This document shows, piece after piece, positions 6,621 through 13,684 of a stretch of 22,381 nt of DNA. The notes under the pieces were generated by a model that did no database searches, was not told the DNA's origin, and saw only the letters and a program-made list of their open reading frames with translations. Where the stretch lies: positions 1 to 22,381 of the forward strand of contig JAEZHK010000040.1 in NCBI GenBank assembly GCA_023416655.1. Reading direction: 5' to 3'. The translations under genes were made by a program, and so were the position numbers. Position 1 is the first letter of the stretch. Each line of letters begins with the position of its first letter. Source of the DNA: Bacillota bacterium (lineage in GTDB: Bacteria > Bacillota > Clostridia > Christensenellales > Aristaeellaceae).

Positions 6621-8280
6621 GGTTTCCGTCGTGCTTTTGCTCATTCAAATGACCGTGACGATCATCGTCGGGATCTACTTCTACCGCCAGCTGAAAGGCC
6701 AGCCCAGGGCGGACGGCAGTATGCCGCGCTCCAGCATTGGACACCGTGAGATGGACAAACTGGGCCGCCTTCGGCGCATCAGCCTGACGCAGCCGCTCTC
6801 GGAGCAGGTCAGGCCGCGGGAGTTTTCCGACATCATCGGCCAGGAAGAGGGCATCAAGGCGCTGAAGGCGGTGCTGTGCTCTCCCAACCCGCAGCACGTG
6901 ATCATCTACGGGCCTCCGGGCATCGGCAAGACCTGCGCGGCGAGGCTGGTGCTAGAGGAAGCCCGGAAGACCGAGGGCACGCCGTTCGCGCCGGACGCAC
7001 CGTTCATCGAAATGGATGCCACCTGCGTGCGCTTTGATGAGCGAGCCATCGCGGACCCGCTGATCGGTAGCGTACACGACCCGATCTACCAGGGCGCCGG
7101 GCAGCTGGGCGTGAGCGGAGTGCCGCAGCCCAAGGAAGGCGCGGTCACGAGAGCCCACGGCGGCGTATTGTTTCTGGACGAAATCGGGGAACTGCACCCG
7201 GTGCAGATGAACAAGCTGCTGAAGGTATTGGAGGACCGGCTGGTCCGGTTCGAGTCCGCCTACTATAACCCGGACGACCGTGGCACGCCCCGCTACATCC
7301 ACGAGATCTTCAAGTACGGCATGCCGGCGGACTTCCGGCTGGTCGGGGCGACCACCCGGTCGCCGGAGGACCTGCCGCCGGCGCTCCGGTCCCGCTGCAT
7401 GGAGGTGTTCTTCCGGCCGCTCGAAAGGGAAGAGCTTGCGCGCATCGCGGTTGGCGGGGCAAAAAAGACTGGCTTCGCGCTCAAAGACGAGGACGCGAAA
7501 CTGGTGGGGCAGTACGCGGCCAGCGGCCGCGACGCGGTCAACATCGTGCAGATGGCCTCTGGAATCGCCAGACAGGACGGGCGGCGGGTCATCGAACGGC
7601 GAGACATCGAATGGGTGGCGGAGAGCGGCCATTATTCGCCGCATGTCGAGCCACGCACTCACAAGGAACCGTCGCCGGGTCTGGTCAACGGCCTGGCCGT
7701 GTACGGCGCGCACCAGGGCGCAGTGATGGAGATCGAGGCCATCGCGGTGCCCGGCAGCGGCAAGATCACCGTGACCGGCATCGTCGAGGAGGAGGACATC
7801 GGGGACGGCCGCGGCAGAACGATGCGAAGGCGCTCCATGGCCCGCGCCGCCGCCGAGAACGCGCTGACGTGCCTCCGTGCGCGGGGCATGGACGTGGACC
7901 GCTACGACATCCACATCAACTTCCCGGGCGGCGTACCGGTGGACGGGCCGTCCGCGGGCGTGGCGATGGCGGTGGCCGCGGCGTCGGCCATCGAAGGCGC
8001 GCCGGTGGCTTGCGACGTGGCGCTGACCGGGGAACTCTCGGTCTACGGCAAGGTGCTGCCGGTGGGCGGTGTTTCGCAGAAGATCGATGCGGCCGTGAAG
8101 GCGGGGCTGAAGCGGGTGCTGATCCCGGAGGAGAACGACCAGGCCCGGTACGCGGAAAAGAAGATTCAGGTGATCGCGATTTCCACGCTGGAACAGGCGC
8201 TGGAGCTGGCGCTGGGCGAAATGGCCGGGCGCGCAGCGCCCCGGGCCGAAGCGCACGTGTTGGCCGCGGAGGAAGCGTAA
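6619..8280 (+). CDS. lonB: LonB-type ATP-dependent protease, membrane-anchored AAA+ with S16 protease domain
   Basis: One N-terminal membrane segment (VVLLLIQMTVTIIVGIYFY, about residues 4-22) replaces the substrate domain of LonA. The conserved LonB motif VRPREFSDIIGQEEGIKALKA follows. Walker A is GPPGIGKT (98-105) and Walker B is VLFLDEIGEL. The S16 domain has catalytic Ser445 (DGPSAG) and Lys488 (SQKIDAAVKAG), 43 residues apart as usual in Lon. The start is TTG 6619, giving 553 aa, because GGGAGGGG lies 7 bases upstream and the length agrees with Bacillus LonB (about 550 aa). An ATG at 6649 would cut off part of the membrane helix. In Bacillus this gene is forespore-expressed. A sporulation role here is inference only. 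Confidence 0.93.
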   Translation: MVSVVLLLIQMTVTIIVGIYFYRQLKGQPRADGSMPRSSIGHREMDKLGRLRRISLTQPLSEQVRPREFSDIIGQEEGIKALKAVLCSPNPQHVIIYGPPGIGKTCAARLVLEEARKTEGTPFAPDAPFIEMDATCVRFDERAIADPLIGSVHDPIYQGAGQLGVSGVPQPKEGAVTRAHGGVLFLDEIGELHPVQMNKLLKVLEDRLVRFESAYYNPDDRGTPRYIHEIFKYGMPADFRLVGATTRSPEDLPPALRSRCMEVFFRPLEREELARIAVGGAKKTGFALKDEDAKLVGQYAASGRDAVNIVQMASGIARQDGRRVIERRDIEWVAESGHYSPHVEPRTHKEPSPGLVNGLAVYGAHQGAVMEIEAIAVPGSGKITVTGIVEEEDIGDGRGRTMRRRSMARAAAENALTCLRARGMDVDRYDIHINFPGGVPVDGPSAGVAMAVAAASAIEGAPVACDVALTGELSVYGKVLPVGGVSQKIDAAVKAGLKRVLIPEENDQARYAEKKIQVIAISTLEQALELALGEMAGRAAPRAEAHVLAAEEA

Positions 8281-8297
8281 AAGGACGAGGGGAAACG

Positions 8298-8318
8298 CCG
8301 GAGGGCTCTGCCCTCCGG
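8298..8318. repeat. GC-rich hairpin
   Basis: CCGGAGGG (8298-8305) pairs with CCCTCCGG (8311-8318), followed by ACCCCCGGGG. It lies between the lonB stop and the terminator, so it is probably a palindromic extragenic element, but there is only one copy in the window. Confidence 0.5.
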
Positions 8319-8332
8319 ACCCCCGGGGTTTT

Positions 8333-8358
8333 AAAAACGCTCCACCGGAGCGTTTTTT
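8333..8358 (+). terminator. lonB terminator
   Basis: AAAAACGCTCC (8333-8343) and GGAGCGTTTTT (8347-8357) form a perfect 11-bp stem with an ACC loop and a run of six T. Confidence 0.9.
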
Positions 8359-8380
8359 GCGGCAAGGCCGCACCGAACCC

Positions 8381-8435
8381 GCTTTTTCGCCAAGCGCATT
8401 GATTCGACTACAATGGTTGCGCTTGGCGAAAAAGC
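8381..8435. repeat. Perfect 18-bp inverted repeat with 19-base spacer
   Basis: GCTTTTTCGCCAAGCGCA (8381-8398) is the exact reverse complement of 8418-8435. The spacer holds a short ATTG/CAAT stem. It is not a normal terminator because the 3' arm ends in A rather than T on both strands. It lies between the convergent terminators of lonB and the minus-strand kinase. A protein-binding palindrome, a MITE remnant or a selfish hairpin are all possible. Confidence 0.7.
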
Positions 8436-8439
8436 CCCG

Positions 8440-8462
8440 CCAAAGGGCCTGAGGCCCTTTGG
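8440..8462. repeat. 10-bp palindromic hairpin
   Basis: CCAAAGGGCC (8440-8449) pairs with GGCCCTTTGG (8453-8462) around TGA. It lies in the convergent intergenic region beside the 18-bp inverted repeat. Confidence 0.55.
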
Positions 8463-8482
8463 AATCCCCTCAAAGGATACAT

Positions 8483-8522
8483 AAAAAAGTGCTGCCCGAA
8501 GCGAAATTCGCAACAGGGCAGC
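8483..8522 (-). terminator. Terminator of the amino acid kinase gene
   Basis: Read on the minus strand, TGCTGCCC (8522-8515) pairs with GGGCAGCA (8497-8490), with a smaller GCGAA/TTCGC stem inside. The stem is followed by C and a run of six T (8488-8483). It begins 22 bases after the kinase stop. Confidence 0.85.
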
Positions 8523-8544
8523 ATTGAAGTTTTCCCGGGAAATG

Positions 8545-9369
8545 TTATCGCCGAACGATGCCGATTCTAGTGTGGGGGACCTTGCGGGAGAGCAGCGCGT
8601 TGATGCCGTGCCGGGCGTGGCCGATGATGACCGTCGCGCCCTTGAGCGCGGGGCGCACCGCGAACTCCAGCTTGGCCCTCGCGCCGTTCGCGCCCGCGCG
8701 GCTCGCGCCGTCGCAGCTTTGTTGCAGGATGTGCACCTTTTCCAGGAGCGCCTCCGGCGTTTCGGCCTCGACATCCGTCACCAGCGTGTTAGGGTCGCGG
8801 GCGTCCCGGTAGATGCCCTCGGTGGAGGACAGGATGACCAGGTATTTCGCACCCACCAGATCGCAGAGCACCGCCGCCGTCTCGTCGTTGTCGACGCACT
8901 CCACGACATGCTCGTGCTCCTGCTTCAGCGAGTTCAATTCCATCTTCAGGATTTCATCGTCGGAGACCGGGTCATTGTAGTTGACGATGGGGATGGCGTT
9001 CTGCTCCGCCGCGCGGAGGAGGAGCTTATGGATGTTTTCGCGCTTGGCCTGATCGTTGAAGTGCTGGTGCTCCACAAGCAGCTGCCGGATGGAGTATTCG
9101 GGCCTTGCGAACATGCGGTAGTTCTCCATCAGGATGATCTGCCCCTGCGCGCAGTAGTCCATCTTGACTTCCTGCCGGTCGCCGGAGAGCTCCCGCCCGG
9201 TCCGCTTCATATAGTCGACCCGGCCGATTTCCGCCGCGCCGCTGGTGACGAAGACCATGCCCGGGTGCAGCTCCGCCGCGACCCGGGAGATAATGTTGTA
9301 GTCGACGTCGTTTTCTTCCTTGCGGATCATCGCCATCGAGCCGATTTTTCCTACGATTTCAATTGCCAT
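8545..9369 (-). CDS. Amino acid kinase family protein, glutamate 5-kinase-like, no PUA domain
   Basis: A 274-aa kinase of the AAK fold. Visible marks are VGKIGS near the N-terminus, VTSGA (41-45), IVNYNDPVSDDE (128-139), VDNDETAA (159-166), VILSSTEGIYRDA (178-190) and GANGARAKLE (226-235). The order and motifs are closest to the kinase domain of ProB, but there is no C-terminal PUA domain, no neighbouring proA, and the N-terminal loop is not the usual KxGTS. The substrate could be glutamate or another carboxylate or phosphate acceptor, so I give no symbol. ATG 9369 has a GGTGGGA Shine-Dalgarno-like stretch upstream; longer readings would run into the repeat. The gene has a long leader of about 210 bases that contains repeat copy 2. 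Confidence 0.8.
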   Translation of the reverse strand: MAIEIVGKIGSMAMIRKEENDVDYNIISRVAAELHPGMVFVTSGAAEIGRVDYMKRTGRELSGDRQEVKMDYCAQGQIILMENYRMFARPEYSIRQLLVEHQHFNDQAKRENIHKLLLRAAEQNAIPIVNYNDPVSDDEILKMELNSLKQEHEHVVECVDNDETAAVLCDLVGAKYLVILSSTEGIYRDARDPNTLVTDVEAETPEALLEKVHILQQSCDGASRAGANGARAKLEFAVRPALKGATVIIGHARHGINALLSRKVPHTRIGIVRR

Positions 9370-9400
9370 ATATCCCACCGCTTTCAGCCACTGCTGCCAC

Positions 9401-9541
9401 CCCCGTCGTACCTTCCAATCGTTCCCGGCTACCTGCGCGCCGGGAATCGGTTTCCATAACCAGTGCGCACACTGGTACCACAAGTCAGTGAGCCGCCCGG
9501 AAATCCCGCAGGATTTCATGGCTCACGCAGTCCTCTCCTTA
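9401..9541 (-). repeat. Structured dispersed repeat, copy 2
   Basis: A minus-strand copy. Hairpin 2 has outer arms GTGAGCC (9526-9520 on minus) and GGCTCAC (9494-9488), with inner AAATCC/GGATTT around TGCG. Hairpin 3 is CCAGTG-TGCG-CACTGG (9475-9460). Hairpin 4 pairs TTCCCGGC with GCCGGGAA (9446-9422). The tail TTGGAAGGTACGACGGGG is present, but the TTTGTCAACGGT end is replaced. Hairpin 1 is not conserved; a different, weaker hairpin occupies its place. It is in the same sense as the kinase gene and inside its predicted leader. Confidence 0.85.
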
Positions 9542-9586
9542 CGCACCCAAAAGCCGCCCGGCGGATTATGGGCGCTTCAGATGAGT

Positions 9587-9615
9587 ATTATACCATGATT
9601 TTAGCCGAATGAAAA
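9587..9615 (-). promoter_or_regulatory. Promoter of the amino acid kinase gene
   Basis: On the minus strand TTTTCA (9615-9610), 17-base spacer, TATAAT (9592-9587). Transcription would start near 9580, leaving about 210 bases of leader before the ATG at 9369, including repeat copy 2. Confidence 0.55.
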
Positions 9616-9667
9616 GCCACGGGCTGAGGCAGAATGAGCCGGGATTCATTCCAAAGGAGGGATAGCC

Positions 9668-9841
9668 ATGAGCCATAAGCAACCCAACGCGGACATCCAC
9701 TGCAACGTATCCAGCTGCAACCATCACTGCATGGGCGAGGATTTCTGTTCTTTGCGCTCGATCCGGGTGGAGGCCAAGCGCCAGGGGAGCACCGGAAAGC
9801 CCCAGGACGAGAGCATGTGCGGCAGCTACGAGACCAAGTAA
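9668..9841 (+). CDS. DUF1540 domain small Cys-rich protein
   Basis: A 57-aa protein with Cys12, Cys17, Cys21, Cys27 and Cys51, in the pattern HCNVSSCNHHCMGEDFC...MCGSY. This fits DUF1540, a short, probably metal-binding family found mostly in Firmicutes, often in spore formers. Its function is not established. AAAGGAGG (9653-9660) lies 7 bases before the ATG. It converges on recX, with only 15 bases between the two stops and no clear terminator. The start lies close to the kinase promoter on the other strand, so the two genes are divergent. Confidence 0.85.
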   Translation: MSHKQPNADIHCNVSSCNHHCMGEDFCSLRSIRVEAKRQGSTGKPQDESMCGSYETK

Positions 9842-9856
9842 GCTGACGCAAATACT

Positions 9857-10471
9857 CTAGTCTTCGAAGAGGCCTTCCAGAGCCTGAGCGATCACATCCC
9901 AGGAGAAGCCCCGCCGCGCGAGCGCTTGCGAAAGCTTGGCCCGCGCGGCGCGCCTTTCTTCCTGCGTGTACCGGGGGTACAGCTTCTGCGCCAGCCGCTT
10001 TGCGCTTTGCAGCTGGTCCTCGTCGGAGACGACTTCCAGAGCGCTTTCAATTTCCTCTTCGCCAACGCCCTTCATGCGTAGCTTGCGCTTGATCGCAATT
10101 TTAGACATGCCGCCCGCGGCGCCCGCCTCCGTCAGACGTTCGGCGATGGCGCCGTCGTCAATCAGGCGCGCCCTGCGCAGGCGGGCAAGGGCCGTTTCAA
10201 TGGCCCCATCCAGATAGCCTCTCTGGGCCAGCCAGCGCCTGAGCGCCAGTTCAGTCTTCGCCGAACGGTCCAGCGCGGTGAGCGCCGCCTCGTAGGCGGA
10301 CTTTTCCTGCGCGCGGGCGAGGGCTTCCAGGAACTTCTCCTCATCCACCTCGTCGCCTTCATGAAGCGGCGCGCGCTCGAAGGACGCGCGGTCGACCGCC
10401 GTCAAAAGCCGCCCGTCCGTGTAGAGTCGGTAGACCGAACCTCTTTTTTCGATCAGGGAAATGATTGCCAT
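9857..10471 (-). CDS. recX: RecX regulatory protein
   Basis: RecX binds RecA filaments and modulates recombination. The 204-aa protein is all-helical with the repeated three-helix pattern of the family: ALRRWLAQRGYLDGAIETALARLRRARLIDD, then KRKLRMKGVGEEEIESAL, then KLSQALARRGFSWDVIAQALE. The N-terminal part (MAIISLIEKRGSVYRLYTDG) is the family's short beta region. ATG 10471 is chosen because GAGGTGA precedes it on the minus strand; the longer frame has no such support. recA is not in the window. It is divergent from the coat-type genes, sharing an 80-base region with no obvious sigma-A promoter. Confidence 0.9.
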   Translation of the reverse strand: MAIISLIEKRGSVYRLYTDGRLLTAVDRASFERAPLHEGDEVDEEKFLEALARAQEKSAYEAALTALDRSAKTELALRRWLAQRGYLDGAIETALARLRRARLIDDGAIAERLTEAGAAGGMSKIAIKRKLRMKGVGEEEIESALEVVSDEDQLQSAKRLAQKLYPRYTQEERRAARAKLSQALARRGFSWDVIAQALEGLFED

Positions 10472-10551
10472 GGGAAAAGTCACCTCGTTTTCGGGCGCGG
10501 CGCGCCGGGCAAAATAGAAGCGATCCAGTGAAAGAAGGGGAGGGAAACGGG

Positions 10552-10761
10552 ATGGCGAATCAAGGGAGCGCGGGAATACAAACCAAGGGTCTGACCATTC
10601 TCGAAGACCAGATGCAACATGAGTTTCTCGCCTGCAAGAAGGCGGAGCAGTATGCCAAGACGATGACCAATCCGTCGCTGAAGACGTTGGCAAACGATCT
10701 GGCCATGAAGCATCGAACGCACTTTGACCGACTGTTCAACTACTTGAACAGCCACGCATGA
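10552..10761 (+). CDS. Small ferritin-like/coat-associated protein
   Basis: A 69-aa protein: a helical pair with LEDQMQHEFLACKKAEQYA and LKTLANDLAMKHRTHFDRLFNYL. It resembles the short helical partner often encoded just ahead of CotF-type coat genes in Clostridia. The function is unproven; a structural role in the spore coat is inference from the neighbour. GGGGAGGG (10537-10544) is 7 bases from ATG 10552, while the longer frame from 10465 starts across recX. The TGA overlaps the AGGAGG of the next gene, so the two are an operon. Confidence 0.65.
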   Translation: MANQGSAGIQTKGLTILEDQMQHEFLACKKAEQYAKTMTNPSLKTLANDLAMKHRTHFDRLFNYLNSHA

Positions 10762-10777
10762 GGAGGCGAGCTTTGCG

Positions 10778-11065
10778 ATGAATCAGAATCCGCAGAATGC
10801 CGTGCTCAACGATCAGGACATGATGGAAGACCTGCTGACGCAGGAGAAGTTCTTGATCTCGTCGTACTCGACTTTCCTGCCCGAAGCCACCTGCCCGCAG
10901 CTCAGGCAAGTACTGACGGACAATTTCAACGAATGCGCGACCAGTCAGTTTAGCGTTTATGATCGGATGAACCAGATGGGCTGGTATCAGGTCAAAAACG
11001 CGCCAGGGCCGGATATCCAGGCTGCTCAGCAAAAATTCCAGCAGCTGAAGACGCAGATGGGCTGA
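10778..11065 (+). CDS. CotF-type spore coat protein
   Basis: A 95-aa protein with the CotF/ferritin-like helical pattern: MMEDLLTQEKFLISSYSTFLPEATCPQLRQVLTDNF, then an amphipathic helix, then YDRMNQMGWYQVKNAPG and a Gln-rich end. The MGWY motif with the following Asn-Ala is typical of the family. AGGAGG (10761-10766) lies 11 bases before the ATG and overlaps the stop of the previous gene. A strong terminator follows at 11111. Together with the preceding gene this supports a sporulating host. Confidence 0.85.
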   Translation: MNQNPQNAVLNDQDMMEDLLTQEKFLISSYSTFLPEATCPQLRQVLTDNFNECATSQFSVYDRMNQMGWYQVKNAPGPDIQAAQQKFQQLKTQMG

Positions 11066-11110
11066 CAGGATCACCCCAAGGCGGGGGAGGCGTAATGCCA
11101 AATCGCCAGA

Positions 11111-11144
11111 CGCCGGAAAGCACATGGCTTTCCGGCGCTCTTTT
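11111..11144 (+). terminator. Terminator of the coat gene pair
   Basis: CGCCGGAAAGC (11111-11121) pairs perfectly with GCTTTCCGGCG (11127-11137) around ACATG, followed by CTCTTTT. Confidence 0.88.
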
Positions 11145-11180
11145 ATGCAATTGCTTACGCTGAGGCGTAAGCAATTGCAT
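11145..11180. repeat. Perfect 16-bp inverted repeat with TGAG loop
   Basis: ATGCAATTGCTTACGC (11145-11160) pairs exactly with 11165-11180 around TGAG. It begins at the last base of the coat-gene terminator tail. No T-run follows, so it is a separate palindrome. It holds the inner palindrome GCAATTGC in each arm. Confidence 0.75.
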
Positions 11181-11191
11181 TGGGAACGAAG

Positions 11192-11235
11192 CCGGATTGC
11201 TAAAAATTCTGCGGAATTTTCCGGGCGCAATCCGG
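11192..11235 (+). repeat. Solo copy of hairpin 2 of the dispersed repeat
   Basis: CCGGATTGC (11192-11200) pairs with GCAATCCGG (11227-11235). Inside are AAAATTC-TGCG-GAATTTT and the same unpaired CCGGGC that follows the inner stem in the full copies. The outer arms share no sequence with those of the full copies yet still pair perfectly. The other hairpins of the repeat are absent. Confidence 0.7.
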
Positions 11236-11248
11236 ACGGCCGGAATTG

Positions 11249-11318
11249 ATTCCCCGTCGGGCGGGCAAGCGCGCCCTTTGGGGGAATCCATATGCACCGG
11301 CAAAGCCGGTACATATGG
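11249..11318. repeat. Two adjoining hairpins in the intergenic region before the pncB stop
   Basis: GATTCCCC (11249-11256) pairs with GGGGAATC (11281-11288), with GGGCG/CGCCC inside. The next hairpin is CCATATG (11288-11294) with CATATGG (11312-11318), and ACCGGC/GCCGGT inside around AAA. The rest of 11319-11392 holds no gene or clear terminator. This fills the gap between the coat genes and pncB, which has no coding frame I can support. Confidence 0.5.
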
Positions 11319-11392
11319 CCGAACATGGAGGGCTGCGGCCTCCAAGCCTCCCTGAGAACCAATGGGCAAACCAGGCAATCATCAATTTTCTT

Positions 11393-12832
11393 TCAGTACC
11401 CCTGCCCGGCTTTGTTTTTGAGCATCGACTGCTTGAGCATCCACAACCCGTCCGAAAGGTCGACCTTGTAGATGTGCGGGTTCAGATTGCGCTTGTACTG
11501 ATCCCAGAAGGTGTTCATTTCGCGGAAGTGGTATGCCTGAATGTCCTTGAGGGAGGGCGACTGGTACACCTGCTTGCCGCCCTTGAAAACCGGCACCTGC
11601 AGCTCTCGGACGGTATAATCGGTCAGCGTCATCATCTTCCAGGTGTCCACCGGATCGAAAATGGTCAGGGGCTTCGAGGCGTCGAATTCCTCGCTGTCCA
11701 GCGCGATCAGGTCGGCGAGGGCCTTTTCGGTCTTTTTGTCGTAGAGCCTGAGCAGCTTTTTCACGCCGGGATTCGTCACCTTGGCGGGGTTTTCGGAGAT
11801 TTTGATCTTGGGGGTGAAAACGCCGTTTTCCATGCGCGCGCTCAGCTTGTACACGCCGCCCAGCGCCGGGCAGTCCATGCTGGTGATGAGCTTGGTGCCC
11901 ACGCCCCAGATGTCGATCTTCGCGCCCTGCAAAAGGAGGTCCCGGATCAGCGTCTCGTCCAGGTCGCCCGAGGCGCAGATCTTCGCGTTGGGGAACCCGG
12001 CTTCGTCCAGCATTTTACGGGCTTCGCGGGTCAGGTAGGCAAGGTCGCCGGAGTCTAGCCGGATGCCGTTTGGCTCGTAGCCTTCGGCGCGCAGTTCCTT
12101 GAACACCTGGATGGCGTTGGGTACGCCGCTCTTCAGCGTATCGTAGGTGTCCACCAGCAATAGGCACGCCCTCGGGAAGCACTTCGCGTAGGCGCGGAAG
12201 GCCTCGATTTCGGTGGGGAAGCTCATCACCCAGCTGTGGGCGTGGGTGCCGCGGACGGGGATGCCGAACATCTGCCCGGCGAGCACGTCGCTGGTGGCGT
12301 CCGCGCCGCCGATGACCGAAGCCCGCGCGCCGTAGAGCCCAGCGTCCGGGCCTTGCGCCCGCCTAAGGCCAAATTCCAGGATGCTGCCGCCCTCCGCCGC
12401 CTGCACGATGCGGCTGGTCTTGGTGGCGATGAGCGTCTGGTGGTTGATGATGTTGAGCAGTGTGGTTTCGATCAGCTGCGCTTCGAAGATGGGTGCCATG
12501 ACGCGGACAAGCGGCTCACTGGGGAACACGATGGTGCCCTCCGGGACCGCGTGGATGTCGCCGGTGAAGCGGAAGTTCCTGAGCTCCTCCAGGAAGCCCT
12601 CATCAAAGAGGTTCAGCGAGCGCAGGTAGGCGATGGCTTCCTCATCAAAACTCAGGTTGTTTACGTAGTCGATCAGCTGCTCGACGCCCGCCATGATCGC
12701 GTAGTTCATGCTCTCGCAGGGCTTTCGGTAGAACATGTCGAACACGGCAATGTCGTTTTTCATGCCGGTCTTCCAGTAGCCGTACATCATGGTCAGCTGG
12801 TAGAGGTCGGTCAACAGGGTCAGGTTGCGCAT
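11393..12832 (-). CDS. pncB: Nicotinate phosphoribosyltransferase
   Basis: It converts nicotinate, PRPP and ATP to nicotinate mononucleotide in NAD salvage (Preiss-Handler pathway). The 479-aa protein starts with NLTLLTDLYQLTMMYGYWK, the family signature, and has GTHAHSWVMSF with the catalytic His region and IRLDSGDLAYLTREA for PRPP binding. The ATG lies 3 bases after the lgt stop, and its AGGAGG is inside the end of lgt, so the two are co-transcribed and probably coupled. No clear terminator is seen after it; the region beyond holds several hairpins without a T-run on the minus strand. Confidence 0.95.
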   Translation of the reverse strand: MRNLTLLTDLYQLTMMYGYWKTGMKNDIAVFDMFYRKPCESMNYAIMAGVEQLIDYVNNLSFDEEAIAYLRSLNLFDEGFLEELRNFRFTGDIHAVPEGTIVFPSEPLVRVMAPIFEAQLIETTLLNIINHQTLIATKTSRIVQAAEGGSILEFGLRRAQGPDAGLYGARASVIGGADATSDVLAGQMFGIPVRGTHAHSWVMSFPTEIEAFRAYAKCFPRACLLLVDTYDTLKSGVPNAIQVFKELRAEGYEPNGIRLDSGDLAYLTREARKMLDEAGFPNAKICASGDLDETLIRDLLLQGAKIDIWGVGTKLITSMDCPALGGVYKLSARMENGVFTPKIKISENPAKVTNPGVKKLLRLYDKKTEKALADLIALDSEEFDASKPLTIFDPVDTWKMMTLTDYTVRELQVPVFKGGKQVYQSPSLKDIQAYHFREMNTFWDQYKRNLNPHIYKVDLSDGLWMLKQSMLKNKAGQGY

Positions 12833-12835
12833 GGG

Positions 12836-13618
12836 TCAGGCCTCCTTTTTCCGGATCTCGCCTTTTCGCATCAGAACAATCAAAAGCGCGCCCGCCAAGA
12901 ATAGCGCAAGGCTGAGCGCCTGGGACACGCGGACAGGCCCCCAGTAGAGGCTGTCGGTGCGCAGGCCTTCCACAATCATGCGCTCAAACGCGTAGAGGGT
13001 CACGTACCAGAGGAATCCCTCGCCGGATCTTTTGAAGAAGCGCTTTCGCTCCGCGATCAGGATGAACGCAACGATCAGAAAACACCAGGCGGATTCGTAG
13101 AAGAACGTCGCCGCGAACCAGCCGCCCTGGTCCTCAATCCATACGGCGGCGGGGAAGAACTGAAAGGACGGATTGGCAATCGGCACACCGTAGGCTTCCT
13201 GGTTGAAGAAGTTGCCCCAGCGCCCGATGGCCTGGCCCACCGCGATGGCCGGCGCCGCCAGATCGCATAGCGCGGAGAACCTGAGCTTTCTGGCCTTCGC
13301 GTAGGCGATGCCGGTGAAGAAGCCGCCGATCAGGCTACCATAGATGGCCATGCCACCGCCTCGGACGTTGAAGACCGACCAGAGATCGTTTTTGAACTGA
13401 TCCCAGGTGAAGGCGACATAGTAGATCCGGGCGCAGACGATGGCGACGGGCACCACCCAGAGCGCGAGGTTCAGCGTCGTATCTTTCGGCAGGCCGTAGC
13501 GTTTTTCTCGGAGCGAGGCGATGAGAAGGCCCGCCAGAACGCCCCCGGTAATCAAAAGCCCGTACCAGTAAACCGGGACACCAAAAAGCAGAAAGGCCAT
13601 GCGGCCAACATTCGGCAT
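12836..13618 (-). CDS. lgt: Prolipoprotein diacylglyceryl transferase
   Basis: Lgt attaches diacylglycerol to the lipobox Cys of prolipoproteins, the first step before LspA. The 260-aa protein has several membrane helices and the Lgt signature GRWGNFFNQEAYG. In the region that in many homologues reads GGxAIHGxLIG the sequence is GGMAIYGSLIGG, with Tyr in place of His. ATG 13618 is chosen over one at 13642 because GGAGGG (13630-13625) lies 6 bases ahead. It leads the lgt-pncB unit from a consensus promoter. Its substrates may include the lipoprotein hydrolase at 1523. Confidence 0.95.
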   Translation of the reverse strand: MPNVGRMAFLLFGVPVYWYGLLITGGVLAGLLIASLREKRYGLPKDTTLNLALWVVPVAIVCARIYYVAFTWDQFKNDLWSVFNVRGGGMAIYGSLIGGFFTGIAYAKARKLRFSALCDLAAPAIAVGQAIGRWGNFFNQEAYGVPIANPSFQFFPAAVWIEDQGGWFAATFFYESAWCFLIVAFILIAERKRFFKRSGEGFLWYVTLYAFERMIVEGLRTDSLYWGPVRVSQALSLALFLAGALLIVLMRKGEIRKKEA

Positions 13619-13645
13619 GTTGATCCCTCCAGGCAATTTCATCTA

Positions 13646-13675
13646 ATTATAATCATTTTGTCCAGCGACTGTCAA
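13646..13675 (-). promoter_or_regulatory. lgt promoter, near-consensus
   Basis: On the minus strand TTGACA (13675-13670), 18-base spacer, TATAAT (13651-13646). Both hexamers are perfect. Confidence 0.8.
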
Positions 13676-13684
13676 CAGAAACGG

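Noticed and set aside
6952..8373. Long minus-strand frame opposite lonB
   Set aside because: It is a shadow of the GC-rich lonB gene; its translation is His/Arg-rich with no family likeness.
9401..9541. Insertion sequence or transposase gene
   Set aside because: The repeats contain no open frame of useful length and no transposase-like motif was seen anywhere in the window.
10465..10551. N-terminal extension of the small coat-associated protein
   Set aside because: A strong Shine-Dalgarno site supports ATG 10552, and the extension would start across the recX start.
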